A DNA stretch of 64,000 nucleotides from Corynebacterium cystitidis (GTDB taxonomy: Bacteria; Actinomycetota; Actinomycetes; Mycobacteriales; Mycobacteriaceae): assembly GCF_900187295.1 (NCBI RefSeq), contig NZ_LT906473.1:2046001-2110000 (forward strand), read 5' to 3'. The position numbers were made by a program, and so were the translations under genes. This document shows, one piece after another, positions 48,079 through 58,125 of this stretch. Position 1 is the stretch's first letter, and every line of letters begins with the position of its first letter. A model generated the notes under the pieces. It worked only from the letters and a program-made list of their open reading frames with translations. It ran no database searches and was not told the origin of the DNA.

Positions 48079-48746
48079 TAGTTCTCCTCCTTGGCCTTCT
48101 CATCCTGCGCAGCACCAGCGGTGCCGGTGGACAGGGTGTGCAGAGCCTCGACCGAGAACACGACGTCATCGGATTTGAGTACGTCATAAGTATTCAGCTG
48201 TGCTGGCTCGAGGATATGAACATTCGGCAAGTTGTTCGCGCTGCGGCGAGCGTTCAAGTCCTCGCGACCAACCACGAGCAAGACGTTTTTACGATCCGTC
48301 AGACGCTCGAGGAATGCGCGTGCTGCCTTGGTGGATGGGTCCTGGCCAGGAACGAGCTCCTCAACGACGTGGATACGTGCGTTGCGGGCGCGGTCGGTCA
48401 GAGCGCCAGCCAAAGCGGCCTTAATCATCTTCTTCGGGGTGCGCTGCGAGTAATTGCGTGGCACTGGGCCGTGGACGATGCCACCACCGGTGTAATGAGG
48501 TGCACGGATCGAGCCCTGACGAGCGCGACCGGTACCTTTCTGACGGAATGGCTTCTTGCCACCGCCACGAACCTCGCCACGGGTCTTCACCTTGTGAGTA
48601 CCCTGACGGGCTGCAGCAAGCTGTGCATTGACAACCTGGTGCATCAGTGGGATGGAAGCTTCGCGGTCAAACAGTTCTGCCGGAAGCTCAACGGTTCCGT
48701 TGGTCTTTCCGTCAGCGGTGTGGACGTCAAGAGTCAGGTTGGTCAT
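48078..48746 (-). CDS. rplD: 50S ribosomal protein L4
   Basis: L4 reaches into the exit tunnel and in many bacteria represses the S10 operon. The 222-residue protein has the tunnel loop [20 protein letters not shown] with no obvious macrolide-resistance change. It overlaps rplC by 4 bases. A short Glu/Lys-rich tail is extra. Confidence 0.98.
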   Translation of the reverse strand: MTNLTLDVHTADGKTNGTVELPAELFDREASIPLMHQVVNAQLAAARQGTHKVKTRGEVRGGGKKPFRQKGTGRARQGSIRAPHYTGGGIVHGPVPRNYSQRTPKKMIKAALAGALTDRARNARIHVVEELVPGQDPSTKAARAFLERLTDRKNVLLVVGREDLNARRSANNLPNVHILEPAQLNTYDVLKSDDVVFSVEALHTLSTGTAGAAQDEKAKEEN

Positions 48747-49399
48747 GCGTGAGCACCGCCCTTCACTGCGGTCTTGACGGTAACAACACTGCCCTTAGCA
48801 CCTGGGATTGCACCCTTGATGAGGATCAGGTTGGATTCGCCGTCGATCTTCTGAATCTTCAGGTTCTGGGTGGTCACCTTGTTACCACCCATGCGGCCTG
48901 CCATGCGCTTGCCCTTGAAAACGCGACCAGGGGTTGCGGACTGGCCGATGGAACCAATGCGGCGGTGGGCCGCCTGGTTACCGTGTGCAGCACCCTGGCC
49001 AGCAAAGCCGTGGCGCTTCATAGCACCCGCGAAGCCGTGGCCCTTGGTGGTACCGGTGACGTCAACGAAGGTCTCGCCTTCGAAGATATCCACGGTGAAT
49101 TCCTGGCCCAGCTCGTAGCCGGAGACATCGTCGGTACGAATCTCTGCTACGTAACGGCGTGGGGTCACGCCAGCTTTCTTGAAGTGGCCAGCTGCTGGCT
49201 TGTTTGCCTTACGGGGATCGATCTCGCCGTAAGCGATCTGGATGGCGTTGTAGCCATCAACTTCTTCGGTGCGAATCTGGGTAACCACACATGGCCCAGC
49301 TTCCACGACGGTTACCGGTACTACACGGTTTTCGTCGTCGAAGATCTGGGTCATGCCGAGCTTTTTGCCCAGAATGCCCTTGATCTCTGTGTTTGTCAT
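48743..49399 (-). CDS. rplC: 50S ribosomal protein L3
   Basis: L3 starts 50S assembly and reaches the peptidyl-transferase centre. The 218-residue protein begins [20 protein letters not shown] and contains [20 protein letters not shown] at the loop near the active site. It is 39 bases downstream of rpsJ. Confidence 0.98.
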   Translation of the reverse strand: MTNTEIKGILGKKLGMTQIFDDENRVVPVTVVEAGPCVVTQIRTEEVDGYNAIQIAYGEIDPRKANKPAAGHFKKAGVTPRRYVAEIRTDDVSGYELGQEFTVDIFEGETFVDVTGTTKGHGFAGAMKRHGFAGQGAAHGNQAAHRRIGSIGQSATPGRVFKGKRMAGRMGGNKVTTQNLKIQKIDGESNLILIKGAIPGAKGSVVTVKTAVKGGAHA

Positions 49400-49438
49400 T
49401 GTTTGTTCTCCGCTACAAAAGTCTTCGGGGATCAGCGA

Positions 49439-49744
49439 TTACTGAATGTTCACATCGACGCTTGCCGGAAGATCGATGCGCATCAAAGCGTCAACGGTCT
49501 TCGGGGTTGGGTCAAGAATGTCGATCAGGCGCTTATGAGTGCGCATCTCGAAGTGCTCGCGAGAGTCCTTGTATTTATGTGGAGAACGAATAACGGCCCA
49601 TACGTTCTTTTCGGTTGGCAATGGCACAGGTCCAACGACACGTGCACCCGTGCGGGTGACCGTTTCGACGATCTTCTTTGCAGATGCGTCGATGGCTTCG
49701 TGGTCGTAGGCCTTCAGCCGAATGCGGATCTTTTGTCCCGCCAC
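49439..49744 (-). CDS. rpsJ: 30S ribosomal protein S10
   Basis: S10 is a head protein and, with NusB, part of transcription antitermination. The 101-residue sequence begins [20 protein letters not shown] and ends INLPASV-type [11 protein letters not shown]. It opens the rpsJ-rpsQ block. The divergent Asp23 operon starts 749 bases upstream. Confidence 0.98.
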   Translation of the reverse strand: MAGQKIRIRLKAYDHEAIDASAKKIVETVTRTGARVVGPVPLPTEKNVWAVIRSPHKYKDSREHFEMRTHKRLIDILDPTPKTVDALMRIDLPASVDVNIQ

Positions 49745-50493
49745 GCTTTCCTCTTCCTCGCATTCGCTTCACTTACTCCGTTGCCTCTGTTCTTGTTTCG
49801 CCGGAGCGAAGCAAAGGAGAAACGGAGGTGAAGCGTTTAGCTTCTCGATTTCTCTATAACGTTGTCCGGGCCCAGGCCACGGCTCCAACGCCAGTGTCTT
49901 TACTTGATGACTGTCATGACATGACCCGGTAGATGCTTGGAGCAGGCGATAAACGCGCGCCAATTCAGTGCTGCCGCCGCGCGCTCGTCGTCAAGCTCGA
50001 TGCGCGGGATGTCAGACCCGGAAGGAAACGTCCTGCCCCCAGGTTTCCCAGGAGGAAGAAAGCGTGTGCCTTACGTACTGCCGCTGTTTATTTGCCATGC
50101 CCCTTCTCCGGTCCCCGTTCTCGGAAGTGCCCATTGGCCTGTACCCGATCGCGGGGCCTTCGTCAGGTTTTCGCTTTACGACGATCGCCTGTGCAAAGGT
50201 GTCATGTTCGCTTCACCATCGCCACCCGGTCCGCTCTTGCGAACGCGGCCAGCGTTGTTAAAGCAACCTGTGTATTAAAGCATGCCTTTGCCACAAAACA
50301 CAAATGACAGCGCAGCACAACATCGGTATAACCAATCCGCGATCTTCGGTAGAGTTGTTTACAAACCACACGCTTGAGGCCTTCAACGCTAGCTAAGGGA
50401 TCACTAGGGCCTATTTGCACAGGAAGCAGCCTAGGATTCAACGCAGGAATCAAGCGACATAACTCACAGCTTGCCGTATTTGAAAGGTTAATC
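49745..50493. other. Long divergent intergenic region between rpsJ and the Asp23 operon
   Basis: These 749 bases are unusually long for this region. On the minus strand the rpsJ leader (to about 49935) contains a small gaagc/gcttc hairpin and a near-palindrome around 49905-49922 (atgactgtcatgacat). The plus-strand portion has short open frames with atypical composition. No known structured RNA could be confirmed by eye. Confidence 0.45.
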
Positions 50494-50982
50494 ATGACTA
50501 CTTCCACTTCCCCCGAGTCCCCGAACGTTGCTTCTCATTCGTCTGCTCAGTCGACTTCGTCCGAGCAACAGCGCAAGCGAAACAAGAATCTGGAAACAGA
50601 CCAGGGCACAACCATCATCGAAGACACCGTGGTAGGAAAAATTGCCGGTATCGCTGCCCGTGAGGTGTCTGGTGTGTATAACTTGGGTGGCGGTGCCGCC
50701 CGAATGGTGGGAGCGCTCCGGGAATCGCTGACCTCTACTTCGAACATTCAGCAAGGCGTGTCTGTCGACGTCTCTGACGGGCATGTTGAGGTGGGGATTG
50801 CGATCATTGCCGAATATGGCGTAGCAATTCATGAACTAGCCCAAGCGATTCGCCACAACATCACTACCGCCATTACCCGCATGACAGGTCTGATCGTCGA
50901 TAAAGTGGATGTCACAGTCCACGATGTGCATGTCCCAGCGTTCGACGACAATAATGACGACACTAAGCAAGTGGAACAGTAG
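50494..50982 (+). CDS. Asp23/Gls24-family envelope stress protein
   Basis: This 162-residue protein has a Ser/Gln-rich N-terminal stretch (1-45) and then the Asp23 domain, with TTIIEDTVVGKIAGIAAREV and VEVGIAIIAEYGVAIHELAQ. Asp23 proteins line the membrane through AmaP anchors in Firmicutes; the actinobacterial role is unclear. The ATG at 50494 is preceded by GAAAGG. It opens a five-gene, mostly overlapping plus-strand set ending at 53280. Confidence 0.87.
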   Translation: MTTSTSPESPNVASHSSAQSTSSEQQRKRNKNLETDQGTTIIEDTVVGKIAGIAAREVSGVYNLGGGAARMVGALRESLTSTSNIQQGVSVDVSDGHVEVGIAIIAEYGVAIHELAQAIRHNITTAITRMTGLIVDKVDVTVHDVHVPAFDDNNDDTKQVEQ

Positions 50983-50986
50983 TCTG

Positions 50987-51367
50987 ATGTCTCTTGCTCT
51001 TAGCACAGAAGACGCTCGTGCTTTGCGCGACGCACTTCTCTTAGTCCCAGGAGTATGTGGGCTTCACCCCGGCCGCTACGGTGAGATCGCCTTGTTGCTG
51101 CCCGGGCAGCGGGTTCCCGGTCTCCGTTACTCCAGCAGGAACGGCGCTGTCGCTGATCCTACGGGGCTGGAAGTACACATCGCGATTGATGTGGCTTCCG
51201 GTCTCAATGCTTTCGAAATTAGTGCGACGGTTCGCTCGGTCACCCTGGAGCTAACAGACGCCGCTTTCGTCGATGTGATCGTGGCTGACGCGTGTGATAG
51301 TTCCTCAGCTTCCTCCTCAGCTTCCTCCCCTGCTTCCTCCCCGAATGAAAGTCCGGTGAATCCATGA
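50987..51367 (+). CDS. Small protein of the Asp23 cluster, unknown
   Basis: This 126-residue protein begins MSLALSTEDARALRDALLLV and has an alpha/beta core distantly like Asp23 (LEVHIAIDVASGLNAFEISA), then a Ser/Ala-rich tail from about residue 105. It starts 4 bases after the Asp23 gene and overlaps the next gene by 4 bases. Probably a diverged Asp23-like subunit; no activity can be named. Confidence 0.65.
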   Translation: MSLALSTEDARALRDALLLVPGVCGLHPGRYGEIALLLPGQRVPGLRYSSRNGAVADPTGLEVHIAIDVASGLNAFEISATVRSVTLELTDAAFVDVIVADACDSSSASSSASSPASSPNESPVNP

Positions 51368-51567
51368 ACCTGCTCGAGAATAAAACCATCCTTGGCGTCG
51401 TCATCGGTGTGGTTATGGCGTTCTCCGTCATCTGCGGAGGGTGGTCAGGCCCGTTGTGGGTACTGTTATTCGCCTCTATCGGTGGCGTCATTGGTGCTCA
51501 GCTTGACGGCAAGCTCGACATCGCCGAGTTGATCAGCACGATCTCAGGTAAAGGTCGCAGTTCATGA
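51364..51567 (+). CDS. Small membrane protein, DUF2273-like
   Basis: This 67-residue protein has two hydrophobic helices separated by a Gly-rich turn (GVVIGVVMAFSVICGGWSGP, LWVLLFASIGGVIGAQLDGK) and a short polar C-terminus. It fits DUF2273, the small membrane subunit usually found in Asp23/AmaP clusters. It overlaps the genes on both sides by 4 bases. Confidence 0.75.
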   Translation: MNLLENKTILGVVIGVVMAFSVICGGWSGPLWVLLFASIGGVIGAQLDGKLDIAELISTISGKGRSS

Positions 51568-52178
51568 CTGATTCTGGGAAGAACGATTCTGGGAATAATG
51601 CATCAACTAAAATCGCAGAACGCGTTTTCGAAAAGATCGCGGTAGCGGCCACCGAGTCTGTCCCTGGTGCAATCACCCGTCAGTCAAAGCTCGCTGGGTT
51701 GGCTGGAAGTAAGCTGCCGAAATACGTAGCTACCCTCGATCGTCCTAGCAAGACCGTGTCTTTCGAGGCAGAACTGGCAGTGCAGTTCCCCGCCCCAGCG
51801 CGAGCGATAGTGGATCGGGTTCGCACTACTGTCAGCCAGCACGTGCTCAGCCTGACCGGTTTCGAGGTGGCCCGCATCAATGTCACAGTTTCAGCATTCG
51901 CTGATTGTCCGTTGGGCGATAGAATTACAGGACAAGACTTAGCCGGTCACTGCGCCACGATCGCGCCCCGCCCGGTTCGCTTTTCGACGACTGCGCCGCG
52001 CCAGCCACGCGTGAAACCTCCCGTTAAGCTGCGTCCGGTAACCACTCGCACACCGCAGACTATTCGCTTTTCTGGTTTCCTCGATGCTGTGCCAGAAATT
52101 CACCCACGATCACCATCAGTGCCAGAACTTCGCCCACTGCGCACAATTTCGGTAGAGCCGTTAGGAGGGCTTGTATGA
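51564..52178 (+). CDS. Second Asp23-like protein with proline/arginine-rich tail
   Basis: This 204-residue protein has an Asp23-like domain at about 15-115 (IAERVFEKIAVAATESVPGA, FEVARINVTVSAF) followed by an Arg/Pro/Thr-rich C-terminal tail (about 125-204) without clear fold. It overlaps the DUF2273-like and DUF6286-like genes by 4 bases each. Confidence 0.75.
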   Translation: MTDSGKNDSGNNASTKIAERVFEKIAVAATESVPGAITRQSKLAGLAGSKLPKYVATLDRPSKTVSFEAELAVQFPAPARAIVDRVRTTVSQHVLSLTGFEVARINVTVSAFADCPLGDRITGQDLAGHCATIAPRPVRFSTTAPRQPRVKPPVKLRPVTTRTPQTIRFSGFLDAVPEIHPRSPSVPELRPLRTISVEPLGGLV

Positions 52179-52726
52179 GCACACCCGGTTTTGGTGCAGA
52201 GCCACGCCCACATCCCATCGCACGCATCCTGACAATCCTGCTGGCGATCGTTTTACTCACGGTCGCCGGCGTGGCTATCAGAGATGCCTGGTACCTCTTC
52301 GACGGGGCACATCCCTCCGACGGCTGGATTGCCACTGCCCTCAATTTTCTCAGTGAGGCGACTGTCACGGCAGGCGGTGTGATCGTCGGGGTACTAGTCG
52401 CCGTGCTTGGTCTCTGGCTAATCATCTCCGCTTTGCGTCCACGACCTCACACCCATCTCAAGGTGAGGTCGCACGCCTCGATCTGGATGCGCCCAGTGGA
52501 TATAGCCCGTAAATCTACGGCGGTTGTGCGCCACGAGTTTGGGGCGGATGACATCAGTTCTCGCGCCGACCGGAAAAAGCTCACGGTCAACGTGGCCCAC
52601 GACAACGCTGATGAGGAATTTATATCCTCGGTACGTAAAGCTTTAGAGACTGAGCTCAATGTTCTTGAGTCAACCCCCAAGATCAGCGTTCACACACTTC
52701 CCACCAATTCTCGGGAGGTCCAATGA
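52175..52726 (+). CDS. DUF6286 membrane protein of the Asp23 cluster
   Basis: This 183-residue protein has two membrane helices at about 16-37 and 62-86 (RILTILLAIVLLTVAGVAIR, GVIVGVLVAVLGLWLIISAL) and a cytoplasmic alpha/beta domain. It corresponds to the DUF6286 family found in actinobacterial Asp23 operons. It overlaps both neighbours by 4 bases. Confidence 0.78.
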   Translation: MSTPGFGAEPRPHPIARILTILLAIVLLTVAGVAIRDAWYLFDGAHPSDGWIATALNFLSEATVTAGGVIVGVLVAVLGLWLIISALRPRPHTHLKVRSHASIWMRPVDIARKSTAVVRHEFGADDISSRADRKKLTVNVAHDNADEEFISSVRKALETELNVLESTPKISVHTLPTNSREVQ

Positions 52727-53280
52727 CAACCAGGCTTGCCGTTATTGATCGCATCACCGTTTTTATAACCGGCGTCCTCGTCCTCCTACTGGGCTTGGTC
52801 CCAGCCGGCCTCTACTTCAACATCCCCGTTGTTACCGACACGCTGCGTGAAATAGACCGCTCTAAAATCGGCGACATACCGCTCGCTGGTTGGTATATCT
52901 GGGGCTTGGTCGCGCTCGCTATCATCCTGGTCATCATTGGGGGGTCTATGCTGGTAACCAATCTCCGCAGCCGCCATTTTTCGAAGCAGGAAGTCACTCG
53001 ACCGACGGATTCGGGGACAACTACAGTTCACGTTTCTAAGTTGGCGCAGACCATGGGCGCTTATCTCGCGCAATACGAGGCGATTGATAAGGTCGGCACT
53101 AACGTTGCCATGGTGGGCGATCGACCAACGATCACTTTTATCCTCACTGCTGACCCCTCGGCCGAGCTTGGCCCTCTGGTCGCGTTGGTAGAGAGTGTTG
53201 AGCAAGATTTTCGCGACGCAGTCGATGATATGGACATGGACACTGTCTACAGATTGCAACTGTCGCGCGTGGAGCCTTAG
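52723..53280 (+). CDS. AmaP-like membrane anchor of the Asp23 cluster
   Basis: This 185-residue protein has two membrane helices (about 8-32 and 56-80) and a soluble C-terminal domain, the topology of AmaP, which recruits Asp23 to the membrane. Identity with AmaP is inferred from cluster and topology. It ends the operon, and the convergent minus-strand gene overlaps it by 4 bases. Confidence 0.75.
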   Translation: MTTRLAVIDRITVFITGVLVLLLGLVPAGLYFNIPVVTDTLREIDRSKIGDIPLAGWYIWGLVALAIILVIIGGSMLVTNLRSRHFSKQEVTRPTDSGTTTVHVSKLAQTMGAYLAQYEAIDKVGTNVAMVGDRPTITFILTADPSAELGPLVALVESVEQDFRDAVDDMDMDTVYRLQLSRVEP

Positions 53281-53972
53281 GTCTCGAGCAGGACGATGCG
53301 CATGATGGTCCCAAGGTGAACGGTGTCGCCTTGCTGATTCGTCAACGTCCACGGTTTGCCTACTTCACAGCTGAGCATGTGTTCCCAGGCCTGCGTGGTG
53401 GTGTCGACGTGGCGACGCTGTGCACTCCACGACGTAATTACCTGGCCGATAATATGGCGTCGGCCGTCATCGGTAATCACCAACCATTGACAATTACCCC
53501 GATCTTCCCGTTTGAGACCGTCGAGGCACGGGGCTGCGTCGTCAAGCGCCGTGATTAAAGTGACTACACCGAGTTTGTGTTCAATGCCCTCGTCGTCTGT
53601 GAGCACCAGAAGTCGCCCAGGACCAGTTGGGCGTATCGACGAATAGGGCCACACCCCCGGTTGTCGTCGGTTGTGTTGTCGCGCAGCACGGACAACCACA
53701 AACCCGGGAGTGCAGGTGACACGCATCTCGGGGTTCGTGGTGGTAACAAGGTAGTGCCCTGAAACGTGGCCGTCCGAGTTCCGCGGGAGATCGGCGGGGT
53801 GGCGTGCGGCCTCTGCCTGTAAAGCGTCGATTAGTTCATTATCGGTGGTACCCCAGGCCACTCCTCTGTTAGCGAGGATGCCGAAGAGTGTGGGGAGGCT
53901 TAAGTTGGGTTGCCCTTCCCAGGTGGCGCGAAGTTCGTCGAGGACGCGCGGGATGCGGGTGGGGTCTTCCAT
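53277..53972 (-). CDS. Conserved-looking protein of unknown function downstream of tuf
   Basis: This 231-residue soluble protein has a helical N-terminal segment (about 3-60: RIPRVLDELRATWEGQPNLS) and a beta-rich C-terminal half with paired DDEGIEHKLG and DDGRRHIIGQ strands, perhaps two repeated small barrels. I do not recognise a family. It lies between tuf and the Asp23 operon, separated from tuf by the terminator at 54010-54043. Confidence 0.6.
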   Translation of the reverse strand: MEDPTRIPRVLDELRATWEGQPNLSLPTLFGILANRGVAWGTTDNELIDALQAEAARHPADLPRNSDGHVSGHYLVTTTNPEMRVTCTPGFVVVRAARQHNRRQPGVWPYSSIRPTGPGRLLVLTDDEGIEHKLGVVTLITALDDAAPCLDGLKREDRGNCQWLVITDDGRRHIIGQVITSWSAQRRHVDTTTQAWEHMLSCEVGKPWTLTNQQGDTVHLGTIMRIVLLET

Positions 53973-54009
53973 ATGGACTGATTCTACGGCGGTGTGTGCC
54001 GGGAATGCG

Positions 54010-54043
54010 AAACGCCACCGGCACAGTGTGCCCGGTGGCGTTT
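54010..54043. terminator. Hairpin terminator after tuf
   Basis: Arms aaacgccacc (54010-54019) and ggtggcgttt (54034-54043), extended by an inner ggcac/gtgcc stem with one bulged base, lie 34 bases past the tuf stop. T tracts occur on both sides. Confidence 0.85.
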
Positions 54044-54076
54044 TGCAGTTGCTAGTTGCCTAGCACGTCACTCAGA

Positions 54077-55267
54077 TCACTCGATGATCTTGGTGACGCG
54101 GCCTGCACCGACGGTACGGGAGCCCTCGCGGATTGCGAAGCGCAGGCCCTCGTCCATAGCGACAGGCTGGATCAACTCGACGGTCATATCGACGTTGTCG
54201 CCTGGCATGACCATCTCGGTGCCCTCTGGCAACTTGACAATGCCGGTCACGTCAGTGGTACGGAAGTAGAACTGAGGACGGTAGTTGTCGAAGAATGGGG
54301 TGTGGCGGCCGCCCTCGTCCTTAGACAGAACGTAAACGGAACCCTCAAACTTGGTGTGAGGAGTGTATGCGCCCGGCTTGATGATAACCTGGCCGCGCTC
54401 AACATCCTCACGCTTGGTGCCACGGAGCAGCAGTGCAGCGTTGTCGCCAGCCTCTGCGGTATCGAGAAGCTTGTTGAACATCTCGATGGAGGTAACGGTG
54501 GTCTGGGTTGGCTTTTCCTTGATGCCGATGATCTCGACATCATCGTTGACGTTCAGAACACCACGCTCAACACGGCCGGTTACAACGGTACCGCGACCGG
54601 AAATGGTGAAGATGTCCTCAACTGGCATTAGGAAGTCACGGTCGGTTTCGCGGACTGGGTCAGGGATTGATTCATCGCAAGCGTCCATCAGCTCAACGAT
54701 AGAGTTAACCCACTTCTCCTCGCCGTTGAGAGCGCCCAGTGCGGAGATCTGGATGATTGGAGCCTCTTCGTCGTACTCCTGCTCAGCCAGCAGCTCGCGG
54801 ACCTCCATCTCAACAAGCTCGATGATTTCCTCATCGTCAACCATGTCGCACTTGTTCAGTGCAACGAGGATATAAGGAACGCCAACCTGGCGAGCCAGCA
54901 GAACGTGCTCGCGGGTCTGAGGCATTGGGCCGTCGGTTGCAGCAACAACCAGGATCGCGCCGTCCATCTGCGCTGCGCCGGTGATCATGTTCTTGATGTA
55001 GTCGGCGTGGCCTGGAGCGTCAACGTGCGCGTAGTGGCGCTTCGGGGTGTTGTACTCCACGTGGGAGATGTTGATGGTAATACCACGCTCGCGCTCCTCA
55101 GGAGCCTTATCAATCGCGTCGTATGCGAAAGACTCGTTCTCCTCAGGGTACTTGTCTGCAAGAACCTTGGTAATTGCAGCGGTGGTGGTGGTCTTTCCGT
55201 GGTCAACGTGACCGATGGTGCCGATGTTGACGTGCGGCTTTGTACGCTCGAACTTCGCCTTTGCCAC
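54077..55267 (-). CDS. tuf: Elongation factor Tu
   Basis: EF-Tu carries aminoacyl-tRNA to the ribosome. The 396-residue protein has G1 GHVDHGKT (19-26), G3 DAPGHADY and G4 NKCDMVDDE, followed by two beta-barrel domains. The start is a GTG at 55267 with AGGAGG eight bases upstream. Its own promoter is predicted at 55396-55424. Confidence 0.99.
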   Translation of the reverse strand: MAKAKFERTKPHVNIGTIGHVDHGKTTTTAAITKVLADKYPEENESFAYDAIDKAPEERERGITINISHVEYNTPKRHYAHVDAPGHADYIKNMITGAAQMDGAILVVAATDGPMPQTREHVLLARQVGVPYILVALNKCDMVDDEEIIELVEMEVRELLAEQEYDEEAPIIQISALGALNGEEKWVNSIVELMDACDESIPDPVRETDRDFLMPVEDIFTISGRGTVVTGRVERGVLNVNDDVEIIGIKEKPTQTTVTSIEMFNKLLDTAEAGDNAALLLRGTKREDVERGQVIIKPGAYTPHTKFEGSVYVLSKDEGGRHTPFFDNYRPQFYFRTTDVTGIVKLPEGTEMVMPGDNVDMTVELIQPVAMDEGLRFAIREGSRTVGAGRVTKIIE

Positions 55268-55395
55268 TGTATGTCCTCCTGGACTTCATTGTGGCTACGA
55301 CTCTCGCAGCCACGGGGTTTACATTTGCCTTACCAATCCCCCTCCACGTGTGGGAGGAATCGGTTACGGCCATTTCACAATGTGCCAGTTACATG

Positions 55396-55424
55396 ATCCT
55401 AGATTTCTCAAGGCCGTTTTTCAA
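55396..55424 (-). promoter_or_regulatory. Probable tuf promoter
   Basis: On the minus strand a TTGAAA -35 (55419-55424) and a TAGGAT -10 (55396-55401) are 17 bases apart, about 130 bases upstream of the tuf GTG. The spacing and sequence fit a strong housekeeping promoter. Confidence 0.7.
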
Positions 55425-55570
55425 ACTGACACCACGCGGACATGATATCAATCTCGGCCGATTCACAATCTTGAATCAACCTCAAGGGTAACGGCCGGCT
55501 CAGATACCACTTCAACTGGGTGATACCTCAGCCCAGCCGCTACCTTCTAGAAGTTCTTTTGCTTCTCTGG

Positions 55571-55618
55571 TGTGTGATGCACCTGGCACAGGTACATCAC
55601 ACAAGTTCCTGGAACTTG
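55571..55618 (-). terminator. Two adjacent hairpins between fusA and tuf
   Basis: tgtgtgatgcacctg (55571-55585) pairs with caggtacatcacaca (55589-55603) over 15 bp; the single mismatch becomes a G-U pair in minus-strand RNA. The palindrome caagttcc-t-ggaacttg (55602-55618) abuts it. There is no clean T run, so it could be a terminator, an attenuator or an mRNA-processing structure. Confidence 0.55.
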
Positions 55619-55690
55619 CCAGCTCTAGGGCGAGAAGCGACTTTCGCATTTTACCGTGATCGGTTCCATGCGCGACGATCGGTTACGCCT

Positions 55691-57817
55691 TTAGGCGTTG
55701 CCGTTGCGCTCGTCGATGATCTCCTGAGCTACGGAGGATGGAACCTCAGCGTAGGAATCGAAGACCATGGTGAAGTTTGCGCGGCCTGCGGTGGCCGAAC
55801 GCAGGTCACCGATGTAGCCGAACATTTCAGACAATGGGACCTTCGCCTGGACGACCTTCGCGCCTGAGCGGTCTTCCATTGCGTGGACCTGGCCGCGGCG
55901 AGAACTAATATCACCGTTGACGGTACCCATGTACTCCTCTGGGGTGACAACCTCTACGGCCATCACGGGCTCGAGCAGAACTGGCTTCGCCTTAGCCACA
56001 GCTTCCTTGAGCACCTGTGAACCGGCCAGCTTGAAGGCCATCTCGGAGGAGTCAACGTCGTGGTACGCACCGTCTTCCAGTGTGGCCTTGATGTTGACCA
56101 GCGGGTAGCCTGCGAGGTAGCCGTACTGCATTGCGTCCTGGATACCTGCATCAACGGAAGGAATGTATTCCTTGGGGATGCGGCCACCGGTGACCTCGTT
56201 GACAAACTTGTAGGTTGCGGATTCGCCCTCTTCCAGTTCCTCTGGTTCTGGGGTGTATGGTTCGATGGTGACGATGACCTTTGCGAATTGGCCCGAACCA
56301 CCGGTCTGCTTCTTGTGGGTGTAATCCAGGGACTCGACCTTCTTGCGAATAGTCTCGCGGTAAGCAACCTGCGGAGAGCCGATATTTGCTTCGACCTTGA
56401 ATTCACGCTTCATGCGGTCAACGAGAACGTCAAGGTGCAGCTCGCCCATTCCGCCGATCACGGTCTGGCCGGACTCTTCATCCAGTTTGACGGTGAAGGT
56501 TGGGTCCTCTTCCGAAAGTTTCTGAATCGCGGTACCGAGCTTCTCCTGGTCAGCCTTGGTCTTTGGCTCAATTGCCACCTGGATCACTGGATCCGGGAAG
56601 TCCATAGACTCGAGGATGATTGGGTTCGCAGGGTCACACAGGGTGTCACCGGTGGTGGTGTTCTTCAGCCCGATGAATGCGTAGATATTGCCAGCGTCAG
56701 CGTGCTCAACCGGATTCTCCTTGTTCGCATGCATCTGGAAGAGCTTACCCACGCGCTCTTTGCTGTTCTTGGTGGAGTTCAGCATCTGCTCACCAGGGAT
56801 TGCCTGGCCAGAGTACACACGAACATAGGTCAGCTTGCCGAAGAATGGGTGCACGGCAATCTTGAAAGCGAGTGCGGAGAATGGGGACTCCACAGATGGC
56901 TTGCGGGCGAGCTTCTGGGACTCATCGCCCATTGCCACACCGTGCACCTCGCCCACATCAAGCGGATTTGGCAGGAAGTCAACGACTGCGTCGAGCAGCG
57001 GCTGGACACCCTTGTTACGGTATGCGGTACCGCAGTACACAGGGTAGATCTCGGAGTTGATGACCATCTTGCGGATGGCGCCCTTGATCTCCTCTAGTGT
57101 CAATTCCTCGCCGCCAAAGTACTTCTCCATGAGTTCTTCGTCAGACTCTGCAACGGTCTCTATGAGCTTCTCGCGGTATTCTTCCGCACGATCCTGCAGG
57201 TCTGCTGGGATCTCCTGAATCTCTGGCTCAGCGCCAACCTCGACCTTTCCTGGCCAGACAAGTGCGCGCATTTCGAGCAAGTCGACCACGCCGTCGAAGT
57301 CGTCCTCTGCACCAATTGGCAGCTGCATAACCAAAGGCCTCGCACCGAGACGATCTTCGATTGTTTTCACGGTGTAGTAGAAGTCTGCACCGAGCTTGTC
57401 CATCTTGTTTACGAAGCAAATACGTGGCACATCGTACTTTGCTGCCTGACGCCACACCTGCTCGGACTGTGGCTCAACGCCTTCCTTGCCGTCGAACACC
57501 GCAACGGCGCCGTCCAGAACGCGAAGGGAGCGCTCCACCTCAACGGTGAAGTCCACGTGGCCTGGAGTGTCAATGATGTTGATTTGGTTACCGTTCCAGA
57601 AGCAAGTGACAGCAGCAGAAGTAATGGTGATGCCACGCTCCTGCTCCTGCTCCATCCAGTCGGTCGTTGCGCCACCGTCGTGGGTCTCGCCAACCTTACG
57701 GTTGATACCCGTATAGAACAGGATTCGCTCGGTGGTAGTGGTTTTACCAGCATCGATGTGCGCCATGATGCCGATGTTGCGCACCTTGTTCAGGTCCTTA
57801 AGCACTTCTTGTGCCAC
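55691..57817 (-). CDS. fusA: Elongation factor G
   Basis: EF-G drives translocation. The 708-residue protein has G1 AHIDAGKT (19-26), G3 DTPGHVDF and G4 NKMDKLGAD, and the five expected domains. The start is GTG at 57817 with a weak TTGGGG Shine-Dalgarno-like stretch. The 308-base gap to rpsG upstream suggests an independent promoter. Confidence 0.99.
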   Translation of the reverse strand: MAQEVLKDLNKVRNIGIMAHIDAGKTTTTERILFYTGINRKVGETHDGGATTDWMEQEQERGITITSAAVTCFWNGNQINIIDTPGHVDFTVEVERSLRVLDGAVAVFDGKEGVEPQSEQVWRQAAKYDVPRICFVNKMDKLGADFYYTVKTIEDRLGARPLVMQLPIGAEDDFDGVVDLLEMRALVWPGKVEVGAEPEIQEIPADLQDRAEEYREKLIETVAESDEELMEKYFGGEELTLEEIKGAIRKMVINSEIYPVYCGTAYRNKGVQPLLDAVVDFLPNPLDVGEVHGVAMGDESQKLARKPSVESPFSALAFKIAVHPFFGKLTYVRVYSGQAIPGEQMLNSTKNSKERVGKLFQMHANKENPVEHADAGNIYAFIGLKNTTTGDTLCDPANPIILESMDFPDPVIQVAIEPKTKADQEKLGTAIQKLSEEDPTFTVKLDEESGQTVIGGMGELHLDVLVDRMKREFKVEANIGSPQVAYRETIRKKVESLDYTHKKQTGGSGQFAKVIVTIEPYTPEPEELEEGESATYKFVNEVTGGRIPKEYIPSVDAGIQDAMQYGYLAGYPLVNIKATLEDGAYHDVDSSEMAFKLAGSQVLKEAVAKAKPVLLEPVMAVEVVTPEEYMGTVNGDISSRRGQVHAMEDRSGAKVVQAKVPLSEMFGYIGDLRSATAGRANFTMVFDSYAEVPSSVAQEIIDERNGNA

Positions 57818-58125
57818 AGTATTACCCCAACTTAAGTAGTCGTTGACGCCTTATTCCCGAAGCGTGGTTGGCCTTAGGAGACGCCGTTTGTTGATAGTTC
57901 TCGATCAATTGTGCCACTAAACACGTGAAGTGGCAGTGTGAGTGGGGTGGAAAGTGGAATCTCACTTCCCATCCCGCGATAGGCCGCGATGGGCCGCAAT
58001 ACGCCAAGACCCGATCGCGGTGAGTCGTCCTGTTTATAAACTGTATTCAGTTCGCAACAGTAGATTTTTCACCTGCGGTCGGGCCGTTGACAGTATCCAT
58101 ACAGAGTTCACACAGAAGTCTCTGA
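57818..58125. other. rpsG-fusA intergenic region
   Basis: These 308 bases contain an imperfect inverted repeat around 57950-57975 (aagtgg / cactt) and a cgcgat-type repeat near 57975-58020. No gene or clear promoter boxes are seen. Confidence 0.4.

Larger units (their letters stand above)
55268..55690. other. fusA-tuf intergenic region, highly structured
   Basis: These 423 bases hold the tuf promoter, a strong 15-bp hairpin (55571-55603) next to a palindrome (caagttcctggaacttg), and a small hairpin at the fusA stop codon (acgcctttaggcgt). Confidence 0.65.

Noticed and set aside
48647..49831. Long open frame on the plus strand antisense to rplD, rplC and rpsJ (about 394 codons)
   Set aside because: It mirrors the codon pattern of the highly biased ribosomal genes on the other strand and has no plausible start signal or recognizable protein features.
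49990..50050. ccggaaggaaac resembling the tip of signal recognition particle RNA
   Set aside because: A short 6-bp stem can be drawn, but the flanks do not pair into the long SRP hairpin and the conserved AGCAG part of the loop is absent.
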